A stretch of DNA of 64,000 nt from Penium margaritaceum (lineage: Eukaryota > Streptophyta > Zygnematophyceae > Desmidiales > Peniaceae), in contig SZWC01000548.1 in the NCBI GenBank assembly GCA_023375785.1, positions 238,072 through 302,071 of the forward strand. The letters are read 5' to 3'. The notes under the pieces were generated by a model, which made no database searches, was not told the origin of the DNA, and was given only the letters and a program-made list of their open reading frames with translations. A program made the translations under genes and the position numbers. Below, piece after piece: positions 35,433 through 46,362 of the stretch (the first letter of the stretch is position 1; every line of letters starts with the position of its first letter).

Positions 35433-38400
35433 TCTTGGGGAAGAAGCCATCCGGCTCAGTTTCAGGTCCACAGGAGAAAGTTCCAAGAAACTACTAGATG
35501 CCTGCTTCGATTGTCAATCCAACTTCTTCATTGGAAAGATCAGGCGACAAATTGTCTATGGTCCAAGTTTCAGTCCGATCTAACAGTCGGATTGAGAGAT
35601 ATGACTTTTCAAAGTTTGTGAGGTCATCGAGCGGCAGTACCTGGGTGACCATGGGCGATGGCTCCATGCCTTAGCCCGAGAAAAGAAAAAGGGCAAGAGG
35701 TTGAGGGTCAAGACTTGATGAGAGAAATATCCAAAAAGGTTCTAGATTCTTGGATTGCCTTGTCAGAGTGTGCTAACTAGGAAAATGGTACCTCTCCTTA
35801 CGTTTTAGGTAAGGTGAGATCATTGAGTGCTAGCCATGGATACATGGCGATTCTCCATGGGATTGTGGTTTATGTGACCACTAGGAGTGTGCCATGAGAG
35901 CATTTTCTAGCTCTTTAGGTCGTGTGTGAGTTATCAGCCTGATTCCTAGGCTGATTTCCTCTCTTGTGTGAGATTATGGAATCTAGTGTGTGAGCCTTGG
36001 CCTCCATGGCTAAGTGGTGTAGCTTGTGAGAGGGCTGACTTGCCCAAGCTCTAGCTCTATATGTACTCCATCATTTTGAGTTATGTGGCTTCAACAATCA
36101 TTCTTCAGTACAACTGATGCCCTTTTAGTCCCACATGCGCGCTGCTCCAAGGCTCCCTCTCTCCACCACTATCAACATTTGGTATCAGAGCCAAGTTTTT
36201 CCAGCTTCAGCCAGCACAAGCCGTCACTTTGAAAGGTCCGGCTTAGGGTCAAACCTTGACTAAATTTCACCATCAACCTCAGGATAATCAAGTTTGCAAG
36301 ACAAGCTTTCCAACGAGCCCAAGATCGCAAAGATCCAACAATCGGATTGAGAGGTATGCTGAAAACGAGGTCGGCCAGGGCTACACTCTTCTCTATGAGG
36401 AAGACCGTCGCCTTGTGATGACCAACACTATCTTGTTTCTTTGTCAATTTAAAACGTGGCACATGCGAATTGTAATATTTTTCCTAAGCTTTCCATTGGT
36501 GGAAAAATATTTGCATTCCATCCATTCATTTGGGAGAAACACCGTTTACAAGCTGGCTGGTCTGAGTTGGAGTAGGGGCAGAAGCATACCCTATTTTCAA
36601 GAGGACATATCTTTCAAAATTCCCTATTGATGACCCTGTTTTAAAGATCTATCTGAAAATTTTTGAGCTGAATTTTCCAGTGGTGGACTCAGTTTTTTTT
36701 TGAAATTCTGAGTCTGCTGGAATCTACAGTCCATTTTCTGTCAGACAGATTTCTGGCAGAAGCAGGAGTAGAAGCAGGAATAGCGTCGCCACCCAAGGGC
36801 AGCATTGAGCATCACCAAAGCTCAAAATGGGAGCAGAAGGCGTGGTCACAGTAGCCCGGTCCCTGGAGAGGCTGGAAGGATGCGCAAACTTCACATTCTG
36901 CAAGATCCGTACCCACCTCTTTTTCGAGGAGAGGGGCTTGTGGGAGGTGGTGAGGGGCGACGAGCGCGCTCTGCCTCCATAGGCAAAAGGAATCACTGTA
37001 GCGTAGGTCGTGGCGGGGAAGACGCCACATAAAGGTGCAGCAGATGCAAGTTTGTCTACAACTGCAGCAGTGACATTTGAGGAATGGAAGAAGAAGGACA
37101 GGCAGGCTTATTGGCTGTTTGTTAATACCATCACAAATCCGCATCTTCAGTATGTGAGTGACAAGGCTACTATAAAAGAGGGGTGGGACATGTTGTGCAA
37201 GAAGTATGAGAGCAAGGATCCTCCATTCCTCATGCTTTTGGAGGAGAAGATGATGGCACTAAAAATGCAGGGTGGTGAAGGGATGGAGGCATACCTGGAT
37301 AGTGCAAAAGGAGTTGGCGAAGCAGCTGAGAGCGGCCGACAACCCTGTGGAAGAGACGCACTTCAGTCTGCTTTTGCTGAGGGGACTCCCAACCAGATAT
37401 GGCACGGTGCAAGAGACACGCGAGTGCCAGCCCACTCTCGACCTTGACTTCATCTGCACACACCAGGTACATGTGGAATTACGTCGCAATGCAGCGAAGC
37501 ACAATGGCGACAACAGTAGTGAAGCAGCTTTTGTGGTTACAAGATCACGCAACCAGCAGTAGTAATAGGAGTCTGGGCAGCAGAGAGGCAAGAAGAAAGG
37601 TAAATGCCACTACTGCCAGAAAGAGGGACACTACAAAAAAGAGTGTTTCAAGCTCAAGAGGGACCACAAGGAGTAGCAGCAGCAGTTGCAGCAAAAGCAA
37701 CATTCTCCACAACAGTAGCAGCAATAGTCATAGTAGCGTCAGTAGCAGCTGCAGCAGCAAAATCAGGCTGGTGTTTACTACTTTGGTAATATGAACGTGG
37801 CCAAGGAGGTACGGAACCGTCTCTTCATGGCGAAGTCTGACATGTGGCAGGTGGAGAAGGCGGATCTCGCATGGTACAAGGACTCAGGGTGTACCAAGAG
37901 CCTGACACATCACAAGGAGTGATTTACGCAGCCGCTGTCCATCCCTCCCCGTCCTATCGCTCTGGGTGATGATCAGGTGGTGTATGCTGAGGGGATTAGG
38001 ATTGTGGAGATGTGGTTGGAGACCCCACGTGGCATTGAAGTGGGAGTGTTCCGTGGTATGCTGTATGTACCTGATGCTACGTTCAACCTTCTCTCAGTGT
38101 CCTCTCTCACCAACACAGGACTGCGAGTCGTCTCTGATGACGACTGTGGCTATATCCTCGACAAGGAAATGGTAGAGGAGTTGGCCAGGTCGGTGAAGGA
38201 AGGCGACATGTACCGCCTGTTGGGGGCGACCAAGATCCCGCACAAGCAGAGTCTTGCAGTAGTGATGCAGGCCACTAATGGCAAAATCTGGCATGCGCGC
38301 TACGGCCACATTGGCATGCGTGCCTCGTAGCAACTTCAAACAAAGCAGATGGTACGTGACTTGCCCACCATCTCCAACGTTTAGCAGCAGTTGTGCATCC

Positions 38401-41400
38401 GCTGTTTGGAGGAGAAGCAGCATCGCGAGGCGTTCTCTGGAGCAGGGGAGCACGCAAAGGAGGTGCTGGAGCAGGTAGACACAAACTTGTGTGGCCTGAT
38501 GCAGACCCAGAGCTTTGGAGGCTCGAGGTATTTTCACACCTTCATTGATGATTTCAGCCGTTACAGTGCAATGCACTTCCTTTCCTCCAAGGACCAGTGT
38601 TTTGACAGGTTCGAGAAGTTCAAGGCAATGGTGGAGAACCAGACTAGCAAGAAAATCAAGGCGCTGCGCAACGACCGCGGTGGAGAGTACCTGAGCAAGG
38701 AGTTCTAGGAGTACCTCGCAGCAGCTGGCATCAAGACACAGGGTACCGCACCGTACTCATCGCAGCAGAACGGTGTAGCAAAACGCGCCAACCGTACCAT
38801 CGTTGAGTCGGCGTGCTCCATGCTGCACGCTGCTTGGCTCACATACGATTTCTGGGCCGAAGCAGTGAGCACTACGGTATACATCAAGAACCGTAGTCCA
38901 ACTAAGACGTTGGAGCAGATGACACCGTACGAGGCGTGGTTCGACAAGAAGTCGAGCGTGGGTCATCTTTGTGCATTTGGCAGCTTGGCACACATGCACG
39001 TGCCAAAGGATAAGCGGCAGAAGTGGGATGCAAAGAGCGCGCATATGCTGATGTGGGAGCAGATATCCTTCCTGACCCAGTCTCTCCTGATCCTTCCTCC
39101 AGTGTGACAGTGGGAGAACCAGTCTATTCTCCCATGTCTGATGTTGTGGATACAGCGACCTCATCGGGAGAAGCAGAGGAAGAAGATGTTGCACCACCAG
39201 CAATAGCAGTTGTGCCCGCAGTACCCCGCAAGCCGCCCGCTAACGCTCCAGTACCAGGTCGTAGGTACCCTCTTAGGGTGCGCTACAAGCCTGGTGAGGG
39301 CGGCTATTTCTGGATGCTACAGAAACCAGAACAGATGAACGTCGTAATTGTAGTAGATTCAGATGAGCTAGAGTCATACAAGGAGGCCATGGCTGCACTT
39401 GATGCAGCAGATTGGACGCAAGCCGTGCAGGAAGAGATACAGTCGCAGCTGGACAACAGCACGTGGGAGTTGACTGAGCATCCACCATGACGCAATGTGA
39501 TCAAGTGCAAGTGCATGTTCAAGAAGAAGCGGGGAGCAGATGGCAACCTGGAAAAGTACAAGGCGAGGCTGGTCGCCAAAGGCTACTCGTAGTAGGAAGG
39601 CATCGACTACACAGAAACCTTTGCTCCTTTTGCAAAGTTTGCCTCTGTGCGCACGATCCTTTCTTATGCAGCAGCTGAGGACTTCGAGATTCACCACATG
39701 GATGTCAAGACGGCATTCTTGAACGTTGACTTCAAGGAGGAGATCTACGTGGAGTATCCGGAGGGGTTCGTCATGGATGGCTAGGAGCACCTGGTTTGCA
39801 AGCTGCAAAAGTCGCTGTATGGCCTTAAGAAAGCGTCGCGTGTTTGGAACCAGAAGTTGGATGCGGCGCGGAAGTGCATGGGGTTTTAGCACAACGAGTG
39901 TGACTACAGCGTGTATCGCTGGCAGCATGAGTATCAGATCCTCATCATCATTTTCTATGTGGATGACATGCTCCTCCTTTCCAACATCATGTCTGCACTG
40001 TAGGAGTTCAAGGAGGCCATGCAAGAGCGCTTCCTGATGTCTGATCTCGGGGAAGCATCATACTTCCTTGGTATCAAGATCACCCATGACCACAAATCGC
40101 GCTGTCTCTTGCTGCAGCAGAGCCGCTACATCAAGGATGTCTTGCAGTAGTTCGGCATGGCAGAGGCTAAACCCATCAGTACCCCGCTCGAGACGCGGCA
40201 TTACCTCATGAGCTTCAATGGAGAAGCGGATGCAACTCAGCGACAGAAGTACCAGAGTGTCGTCTGCAGTCTCATGTACCTGATGGTGGCAACCAACCCG
40301 GACCTTGCACAGGCTGTGAGCGTTGTGAGCCAGCACATGGTGAACCCCGGACCTAAGCACCAGAAGGCAATGAAACGGATCTTCCGCTACCCTGCTGGAA
40401 CCATCAACATCGGCATCACGTACAATGGCAACGACAACAACATCATCGGCTATATAGATGCTGATTGGGCTTCAAGCCCTGAGGACCATAAGCCCATCTA
40501 TGGACCTGTGTTCATCATGAATGGTGGGGCCATCAGCTGGTGTAGCAAGTGGCAGGTGGTCATGGCTACCTCAAGCACGGAAGCTGAGTACGTCTCTCTC
40601 AGCATTCGAGCCAAGGAAGCAGTTTGGTTTCAGCATCTCATGGCCGAGATGAGTGGGAGTACAACAGTTCCAGTTCCTATGTGTGTCAACAACCAGAGCG
40701 CAATCACACTCGCCAAGAATCCTGAGCACCATAAACGCACCAAGCACATTGACATCGCATATCACTTCATCAGGCACATGGTACACGAGGATGCTATCAA
40801 ACTGGACATTATTCCAACCAGCAATCAGGTCCCTGATTTCTGCACCGATCCAGTGACCTGTGAGAAGCAGGAGTTGTGCATGAAGGCATGTGGACTCAAC
40901 CCACTCTAAGTGCGGCTATGTTGGAGATTATTGGGAAAGGAGCCATCTGGCTCAGTTTCAGGTTCACAGCAGCCAGTTCTAGGAAACTACCAGATGCCTA
41001 CTTCGATCGTTAATCCAACTTCACCATTGGAAAGATCAGGTGGCAAATTGTCTACGAACCAAGTTGTAGGCCGATCCAACGGTCGGGAGGGAGATATGAT
41101 TTTTTGAAGTTTCTGGGCTGATCAACCGGCGGTACCTGTGTGACCATGGGCGATGGCTCCATGCCTTAGCTTGAGAAAAGAAAAAGGGCAAGAGGTCTAG
41201 GGTCAAGCCCTGAAGGGAGAAATATCCAAAAAGGTCCTAGATTCTTGGATTGCCTTGTCTGGGTGTACTGAATAGGAAAAAGGTACCTCTCGTTACTTTT
41301 TAGGTGAGGTGACATCCTTGTGTGCTAGCCATGGACACATGGCGATTCTCCATGGGATTGTGGGTTATGTGACCTCTAGGACTGTGCCACGAGAGTATTT

Positions 41401-41666
41401 TCTAGCTCTCTAGGTCGTGTGTGAGTGATCAGCCTGATTGATAGGCTCATTTTCTCTCTTGTGTGAGATTATGGACTCTAGTGTGTGAGCCCTAGCCTCC
41501 ATGGCGAAGTGGTGTGGCTTGTGAGAGGGCTGACTTGCCCAAGCTCTAGCTCTATATGTACTCCATCACTTTGAGTGATTCAACAACCATTCTTCAGCAC
41601 AATGGATGCCCTTTCAGTCCCACATACTCGCTGCTCCAAGACTCCCTCTTTCCTCAAGTTCCAACA
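35433..41666 (+). mobile_element. Full-length family A copia element inside B3 RT
   Basis: 5' LTR 35433-36177 (TCTTGGGG to CAACA) and 3' LTR 40929-41666 (TATTGGG to CCAACA). The flanks ATGGG (35428-35432) and ATCGG (41667-41671) form a 4-of-5 target-site duplication in the B3 RT. Gag is about 37020-37680 with a CCHC knuckle (CHYCQKEGHYKKEC) near 37606; protease DSGCT near 37880; integrase about 38280-38960; RT about 39490-40160 with YVDD near 39956; RNase H about 40440-40880 (KHIDIAYHFIRHMV). LTR divergence is roughly 14% by eye. All parts are represented but there are about fifteen breaks. Confidence 0.92.
36180..36192 (+). promoter_or_regulatory. Primer-binding site, tRNA-iMet 3' end type
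   Basis: TGGTATCAGAGCC is the exact plant copia site complementary to the 3' end of initiator tRNA-Met, two bases after the 5' LTR. Confidence 0.93.
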
Positions 41667-43150
41667 ATCGGCTTGCAGTCCTCCATGTTGTAGCGCTTGA
41701 GGACCTCCAGGACGTACTTAGTCTGGTTCAGCCTGATGGTGCGTGTTTCTTGATTACAGTGGACGGCTATCTGGAGGTAGAATTGGAGCGGACCCATATC
41801 CTTCATCTTGAACTTGTTGCTAAGATTTGTCTTCAGCTTGTTCAACAGCTCGACTGACGACAACCATATGATCAGGTCATCCACGTACAGTACAACCTGA
41901 GTCAAGCCTTGCTCATCCTCTCGTACATAGACACTAGGGTTGTTCTGACAGTGGGAGAAGGTGAGCCTGGCCATGAAGCCGTCCATTTCCTTGTACCACA
42001 TCCTTGGGGCCTGTTTCAGCTCGTAGAGTGCTTTGACCTGTTTGCAAACCTTGTCCTCTGGAGCTTTCACTCCCTTAGGCACTCTCATCAGCATTTCTTT
42101 GTCTAGCTTCGTGTAGAGAAAATCTGTCTTGACATCCATCTGGTGGACCTCCAGATCTTTTGCAGCAGTAATGTCCAACATGTATCTGATGGAGGCAAAT
42201 GTGACGACAGGCGCAAAGGTCTCCTTGTACTTTGAGCCTGCACGCTGGGAAAATCCCTTCGCCACAACTCCAGCCTTGTACTTGTCGATAGTACCATCCA
42301 GCTTGAACTTTTTCCGGAGTACCCATTTTGACCCCACCACATGTGCGTTTGGGGGCCAGTCCACCAGGACCCATGTCCCCTTCTCTTCAATGGGTGCGAG
42401 TTTGCTATCAAGTGCCTCCTTCTACTTGGCCGCATCTGGCATGTTCATAGCCTCCGTTACGGTCACAAGCTCTCCCTGAGCAGAGCATGACCAGCTCAGC
42501 ATCTTAGCATCGTACTTGGGCAGAGGATTCTTCTGGCGTGTACTACGACGGAGTGTTGTTGGTGGTGTTTCAAGGCTGGGTTGCTTCTGATACTCCTGCG
42601 CTGCCAGTGATCCGTTGTTTGAGGAAGAGCCACCGGCCTCAGAGTTTGACTCAAAGGCCTCGGACGACTCAGAATCAGTGTCAGAGTCCGTCGTTGTGTC
42701 TCCCTACAGCACCATCCTTCATTGGCACCATCTGCGAGTTCTCAGGTGCCTGATCACTCGACTTGAGCAACACAACCCACTCTCCTGATTTGGGAGCATG
42801 GACAGGATCCTGCGACTCTCCCTTGCCTCGGGTCCTTTCTTCAAACTCGACATTTTGGCTCCTCATGAGCTTTCCAGCCGCTTGGTCCTACAACCTGTAC
42901 GCCTTGTGTGCAGTGTCATATCCGACCATTACATACTTGCAAGCGCGTGTATCCAGCTTGCCACTTCCTTCTCCTGCTTGGATCTTTACCCAAACAGTAC
43001 AGCCAAAAATCTCATGACAATCTCAAATTGCCATTTCCATAAGGGAAAACCTGTCTTTGTGAACTTTAACATCCCACCATTGACCTGTTCAAGAGTGAGC
43101 ATTGTGAGTGTCGTCATACTGCTTATTTGCTTATCTGCTTCAAAGGGTTG
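41667..43150 (-). pseudogene. B3 gag start, integrase end and RT start (fossil)
   Basis: The minus strand reads, from about 43100, a gag start like MLTLEQVNGG; then GCTVWVKIQAGEGSGKLDTRA and VGYDTAHKAYRL near 42990-42880 (integrase C-terminal part); a Ser-rich linker; and RT from about 42360 (GSKWVLRKKFKLDGTIDKYK, VHQMDVKTDFLYTKL, ALYELKQAPRMWYKEM, LYVDDLIIW). It ends at the A insertion in the DCKPI motif. It is incomplete and broken. Confidence 0.85.
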
Positions 43151-43166
43151 TGGGCCCATAACTCTT
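43151..43166 (-). promoter_or_regulatory. Primer-binding site of B3, half-tRNA type
   Basis: On the minus strand AAGAGTTATGGGCCCA follows the LTR end. It matches the initiator tRNA-Met anticodon arm complement with one mismatch. Confidence 0.82.
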
Positions 43167-43229
43167 TGTCAACCTGCCTGAGGCGACAGTCTAGAAAATG
43201 GATTCCGACACAACGCTTCCTGCCGGCCG

Positions 43230-43251
43230 CTCTTGGTATTACAACCAAGAG
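43230..43251 (-). other. Conserved LTR hairpin, B3
   Basis: On the minus strand CTCTTGGT pairs perfectly with ACCAAGAG over the loop TGTAAT. It occupies the same position as the B1/B2 hairpins but three stem pairs are changed in a compensated way. In the other B3 LTR the young B2 element has inserted into this very hairpin. Confidence 0.85.
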
Positions 43252-43667
43252 GTGATATCACCCTCAGAGCCAAGGTTCCACACTGAGTAGTTCATAGGAA
43301 TCACTTCCTTGCACTGTGTCCTTAGCACCTGGTCTCTTTTGCGCGAGGAGCTGGCTCCTGGGGCTTAGACCAACCAATGATTCTTTAGTGTCTGCCTCTG
43401 GTGGACAACTCTGTGAGGAGTCTCAAAAATAAGAACTGTATTCAATGATAGGCAACTCACAGGTTCTTATAGTCTTAGAGCCGGCCTCTAGCCTAGGTAC
43501 GCAGTGGCTCCTTCGATGAGCCACTTTGGGAGCAATCTGGATTGCATTATCCCCCCAGCCTATATGGGACTTCCTGTGACCGCAAAGTGACACCAGCCAC
43601 CAGGAAGTACCTTGGAATGTTCTGAGATGTCTCTTAGAACCTTCCTGTCCCCCTTTTGGTGTGAAAG

Positions 43668-43745
43668 AAAATTAGCCACTGGGCTCGGATTTGATCGAGT
43701 GACCTCTCGCTCTAGAGACTAACTCTAGAACGTCTAAGCCACAAG
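43668..43745 (-). other. tRNA-like module in B3 LTR
   Basis: On the minus strand, TGGCTTAGACG (A-box-like) leads into a 5-bp stem CTAGA/TCTAG (43712-43728) around the 7-nt loop GTTAGTC. U33 is present and UAG is in the anticodon position, as in tRNA-Leu. A B-box-like GATCAAATCC (43687-43696) lies within a CTCG/CGAG stem, then TTTT (43668-43671). The other B3 LTR keeps the anticodon stem with changed bases (CCAGA/TTTGG). The acceptor stem is not evident. Confidence 0.6.
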
Positions 43746-43942
43746 GAGTTGTCTTATGTAGTGTTTACTAGCTATACTATCCAGTTCAGACCAAAGGGAC
43801 TTGCTCCAAAGGAGTAGTGCATGCCTTGTCTATCTGGACCAGACATAAGGGACTTACTCCAAGGGAGCAGTGCATGCCTAGTCCGTCTTGTGCCTGTCCA
43901 AATGTCAGCTATGGACAAGGAGCATATCAGGTCAACAGTACG

Positions 43943-44387
43943 TGTGGAAGCAGCCGATGTTGCACTTGATTGTGATACTTTGTGTGGATAATCTCATCCT
44001 CGTATCGTCAGATATGGAAGAATTGGCGAATCTGAAGCGGCAACTAGACGGTCGGTTCAAAATGACCGACATGGGTGAGCTTGAGTACTACCTCGGCGTC
44101 GCCATCAAGAGGGACCGCAACGCACGCACGCTCTAGATGGGGCTGACAAAGTACGTGCAAGAGGTGCTAGGCCGCTACAACATGGAGGAGTGCACCCCCA
44201 TCGGTACACCCATGACTATCACGTGTGAGCTGAGCTCAAGCATGGGCCCGAGTACGGGCGAGGAGAAGGAGGAGATGGCAGGTGTGCCATACCAGTCCGC
44301 TGTGAAAAGCATCATGTATGCCATGGTGGCGTAGCGGTCCGATCTAGGCTTTACAGAGGGCCAAGTGAGCCACTACGTTGCTGACTT
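43943..44387 (+). pseudogene. Family C pol, RT continuation (fossil)
   Basis: This resumes the C element after the B3 insertion: ILCVDNLILVSSDMEELANL, FKMTDMGELEYYLGVAIKRD, YNMEECTPIGTPM, YQSAVKSIMYAMVA. The match to C-family RT fossils at 3310-3730 and 10801-11216 is clear. It is incomplete and broken. Confidence 0.88.
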
Positions 44388-45040
44388 CCGACCGTTGCAT
44401 TTGGAGCGGTCCGGAGATCTTGGATTTGTCCATGCAGGATCAAGCTTTGAATCGCTCCATTTGTGTTGGTGTTCAAAACGTTAGCCTAGCCCGAAAATCG
44501 GGTATTGGATGGATGGAATCTGGTACCCGCTATGGGTGGCGGGATTATCCACGGCCAGTGATCCGAGTTTGTCTCTAATGGACTCGAAATGCACCAAGGG
44601 CATGAATAAGACAACCATAAGGACCTCCTTGACCAGGGTGAACTTCTCCTTGATTTCTGGACGAGGAAAGGTGCTTCGACGGGTCATCGTCGAAGCACCT
44701 CCCATCACCTAGAGTGCAAGGCCATGTAGGTGGCTCCACCAAGGGTTTCTTCAATGGTTGTAGTAGGGGCTCTACTGCTTAGTTTTGGACGTGCTTGAAT
44801 GCGTTGGAGAGCTTAGATCATAGGCTATAAGGATTCTATGTAATCTCACTATGAAAAGTAACAAAAACGTGTTTCCATTCAGATCTACTTAATATGACGT
44901 GTTCTGCCCACTCACACCTGTGATCCTTGTGCTCCATAGTCTTCACGGCAGGTGTCTTTTGGCTGCTCAAAACAGTGGTAGCATGCATCACTGAGAGTCA
45001 GGCAATGTTTCAGGTGCTTCCTCACCCACTAGAGCCAACA
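44388..45040 (+). repeat. Family C 3' LTR
   Basis: Matches the 5' LTR (24377-25045) and ends GAGCCAACA next to the target duplication GTTCA. It contains a perfect 12-bp hairpin at 44670-44699. Confidence 0.87.
44670..44699 (+). other. Family C LTR hairpin (3' copy, perfect 12-bp stem)
   Basis: GGTGCTTCGACG at 44670-44681 and CGTCGAAGCACC at 44688-44699 are exact complements, with loop GGTCAT. Confidence 0.85.
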
Positions 45041-45494
45041 GTTCACACCGCCAAACACTTTCAACGCCTTCAAGGCGGGAATGAAGCTCACAAATCTGGA
45101 TGATGGACTATTACTCATGACCTCTTCATCCTTCTATACCTTTCTCTCCCACCGGAAGAGGATGGTTGGAAGCCCCTCTTCGTCTGCAACCCCTTCCAAA
45201 GCGTCATCATCCGTGAGGCTCGGCCCAACTATCCAATAGTTGCTCGTCTTTCTTGCCAAGGACGTGGCCCTTCTTGTGGTACCTAGAAATTGTCTTGGCC
45301 CATGGCAATCAGCCTTTTGAATTGAAAATTTAGTCCTTTGTCCCTCCCCTTCCATCCCGCATGTGTTTTCGTCCTCACCTGTCCATTCCTCTACTTCGTC
45401 ATTCACTCACCTACCTCTCATCTCTTTCATGCAGATTCCTGAGCCATTCATACAGCACCTTGAGGTAGCCACATCACTCTCCGTGCCATTTTCA
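45041..45494. other. Unassigned flank of family C element
   Basis: This is the right flank, beginning with the target duplication copy. I see no domain; a 90-codon open frame on the minus strand has no recognisable motif. Confidence 0.5.
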
Positions 45495-45746
45495 TGTTGG
45501 GAAAGGAGCCATCCGGCTCAGTTTCAGGAATGCCTGCTCTGATCGTCAATCAGACTTCACCATTGGAAAGATCAGGTGGAAAAATTATCTACGGTCCATG
45601 TTTCAGGCCGATCCAATGGTCGAATTGAGCTTTTGAATTTTCGAAGTTTCCGGGGTCATGGACCGCTGGTGTCTGGGTGACCATGGGCGATGGCTCCATG
45701 CCCTAGCCTCAGAAAAGAAAAAGGACAAGAGGTCCGGGGTCAAGAC
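45495..45746 (+). repeat. Family A LTR fragment
   Basis: The first 252 bp of an A LTR (TGTTGGGAAAGG onward), ending exactly where a family B LTR starts. The B element either inserted here or the fragment was joined to it later. Confidence 0.85.
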
Positions 45747-45875
45747 TGTCATTTTGTAGTACCCCTTGACCACTGTTGTACTTGGGACAAGTTTAGGCAT
45801 GCACTGCTCCTTTGGAGTAAGTCCCCTACGTCTAGTCCTGATAGTCTAGCCGGTAGATGCCTTATGCGACAAGCC

Positions 45876-45948
45876 TGTGAAGCGCAATGGTTAGTGCTAG
45901 AGTTAGAGTGGTGAGGTCACGGCTTCGAACCCTGGTACATGTAATTTT
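45876..45948 (+). other. tRNA-like module in B LTR (45.9 kb)
   Basis: AGCGCAATGGTTAGTGCT at 45881-45898 folds as a D-arm with the GG pair. GGCTTCGAACCC at 45921-45932 is B-box-like, and TTTT follows at 45945-45948. Confidence 0.62.
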
Positions 45949-46340
45949 CTTTGTGACCCATAGGACGAGAGGAAACTTCTAGGATGTTTCCAGTGGAGGT
46001 TGCCACTTGGCGGTCACAGGACGCATGACGTGGCGGACTAGTGAGGTGGCCAAGGATTGCCCTGGAAGTGGCCCTCCAAGGAGCCACTATGCACAAAATT
46101 CTAGATCCGGATGAAGGACGATAAGTACATGTCACTTGCATGTGATTTCTTACAGTTCTTACCTTTGAGACTCCTCACAGAGTTGCCCACCAAAGGCGGA
46201 CACTAAAGAAGCATTGGTTGGTCTAAGCCCCAAGAGTTCGCTCCTCGCACGAAAGTGACCAGGTACTAGGGACACAGTTGCAAGGAAGTGATTCCTAGGA
46301 ACTGCCCAGTGTGGAACCGTGAACCTCAGGGTAATATCTC

Positions 46341-46362
46341 CTCCTAGTTGCAATACTAGGAG
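46341..46362 (+). other. Conserved LTR hairpin (46.3 kb)
   Basis: CTCCTAGT pairs perfectly with ACTAGGAG over the loop TGCAAT. Relative to B2, the pair closing the loop has changed from C-G to T-A on both sides. Confidence 0.85.

Larger units (their letters stand above)
28185..43937 (-). mobile_element. Family B (subtype B3) copia element, minus strand, second nest level
   Basis: Plus-strand reading TATCAACC at 28185 to GTCAACA at 43937. The flanks GTACG (28180-28184) and GTACG (43938-43942) are a perfect 5-bp duplication within the C-family RT. Its own sequence is 28185-28247, 33896-35432 and 41672-43937 (duplicated target bases counted once). The 5' LTR is 43167-43937; the 3' LTR is 28185-28247 plus 33896-34592. 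From 43166 downwards: primer site, gag start, integrase C-terminal part (about 42990-42700), RT (42340-41672 and about 35432-35390), RNase H (about 35330-34700). The LTRs differ by about 13% by eye. It is incomplete and has many breaks (about ten or more). It received two later insertions. Confidence 0.9.
43167..43937 (-). repeat. 5' LTR of B3 minus-strand element (771 bp)
   Basis: On the minus strand it starts TGTTGACC at 43937 and ends GGTTGACA at 43167, directly before the primer site. Confidence 0.88.
23610..45040 (+). mobile_element. Family C copia element, outer shell of the nest
   Basis: The 5' LTR begins at 23610 (TGTTCACATGG) and the 3' LTR ends at 45040 (GAGCCAACA). The flanks GTTCA (23605-23609) and GTTCA (45041-45045) are a perfect 5-bp target-site duplication across 21 kb. 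The element's own sequence is 23610-23663, 24377-28184 and 43938-45040; the rest belongs to later insertions. Gag is about 25112-25900, protease about 25960, integrase about 26355-27230, and RT is split between 27800-28184 and 43943-44340. It is broken, with roughly ten breaks besides the insertions. By its position in the nest it is the oldest element of this block. Confidence 0.9.

Noticed and set aside
14903-41666. Gypsy-type or retrovirus-like elements with an envelope gene
   Set aside because: Integrase lies before RT in every element with both parts, which is the copia order, and nothing resembling an envelope gene lies between RNase H and the 3' LTR.
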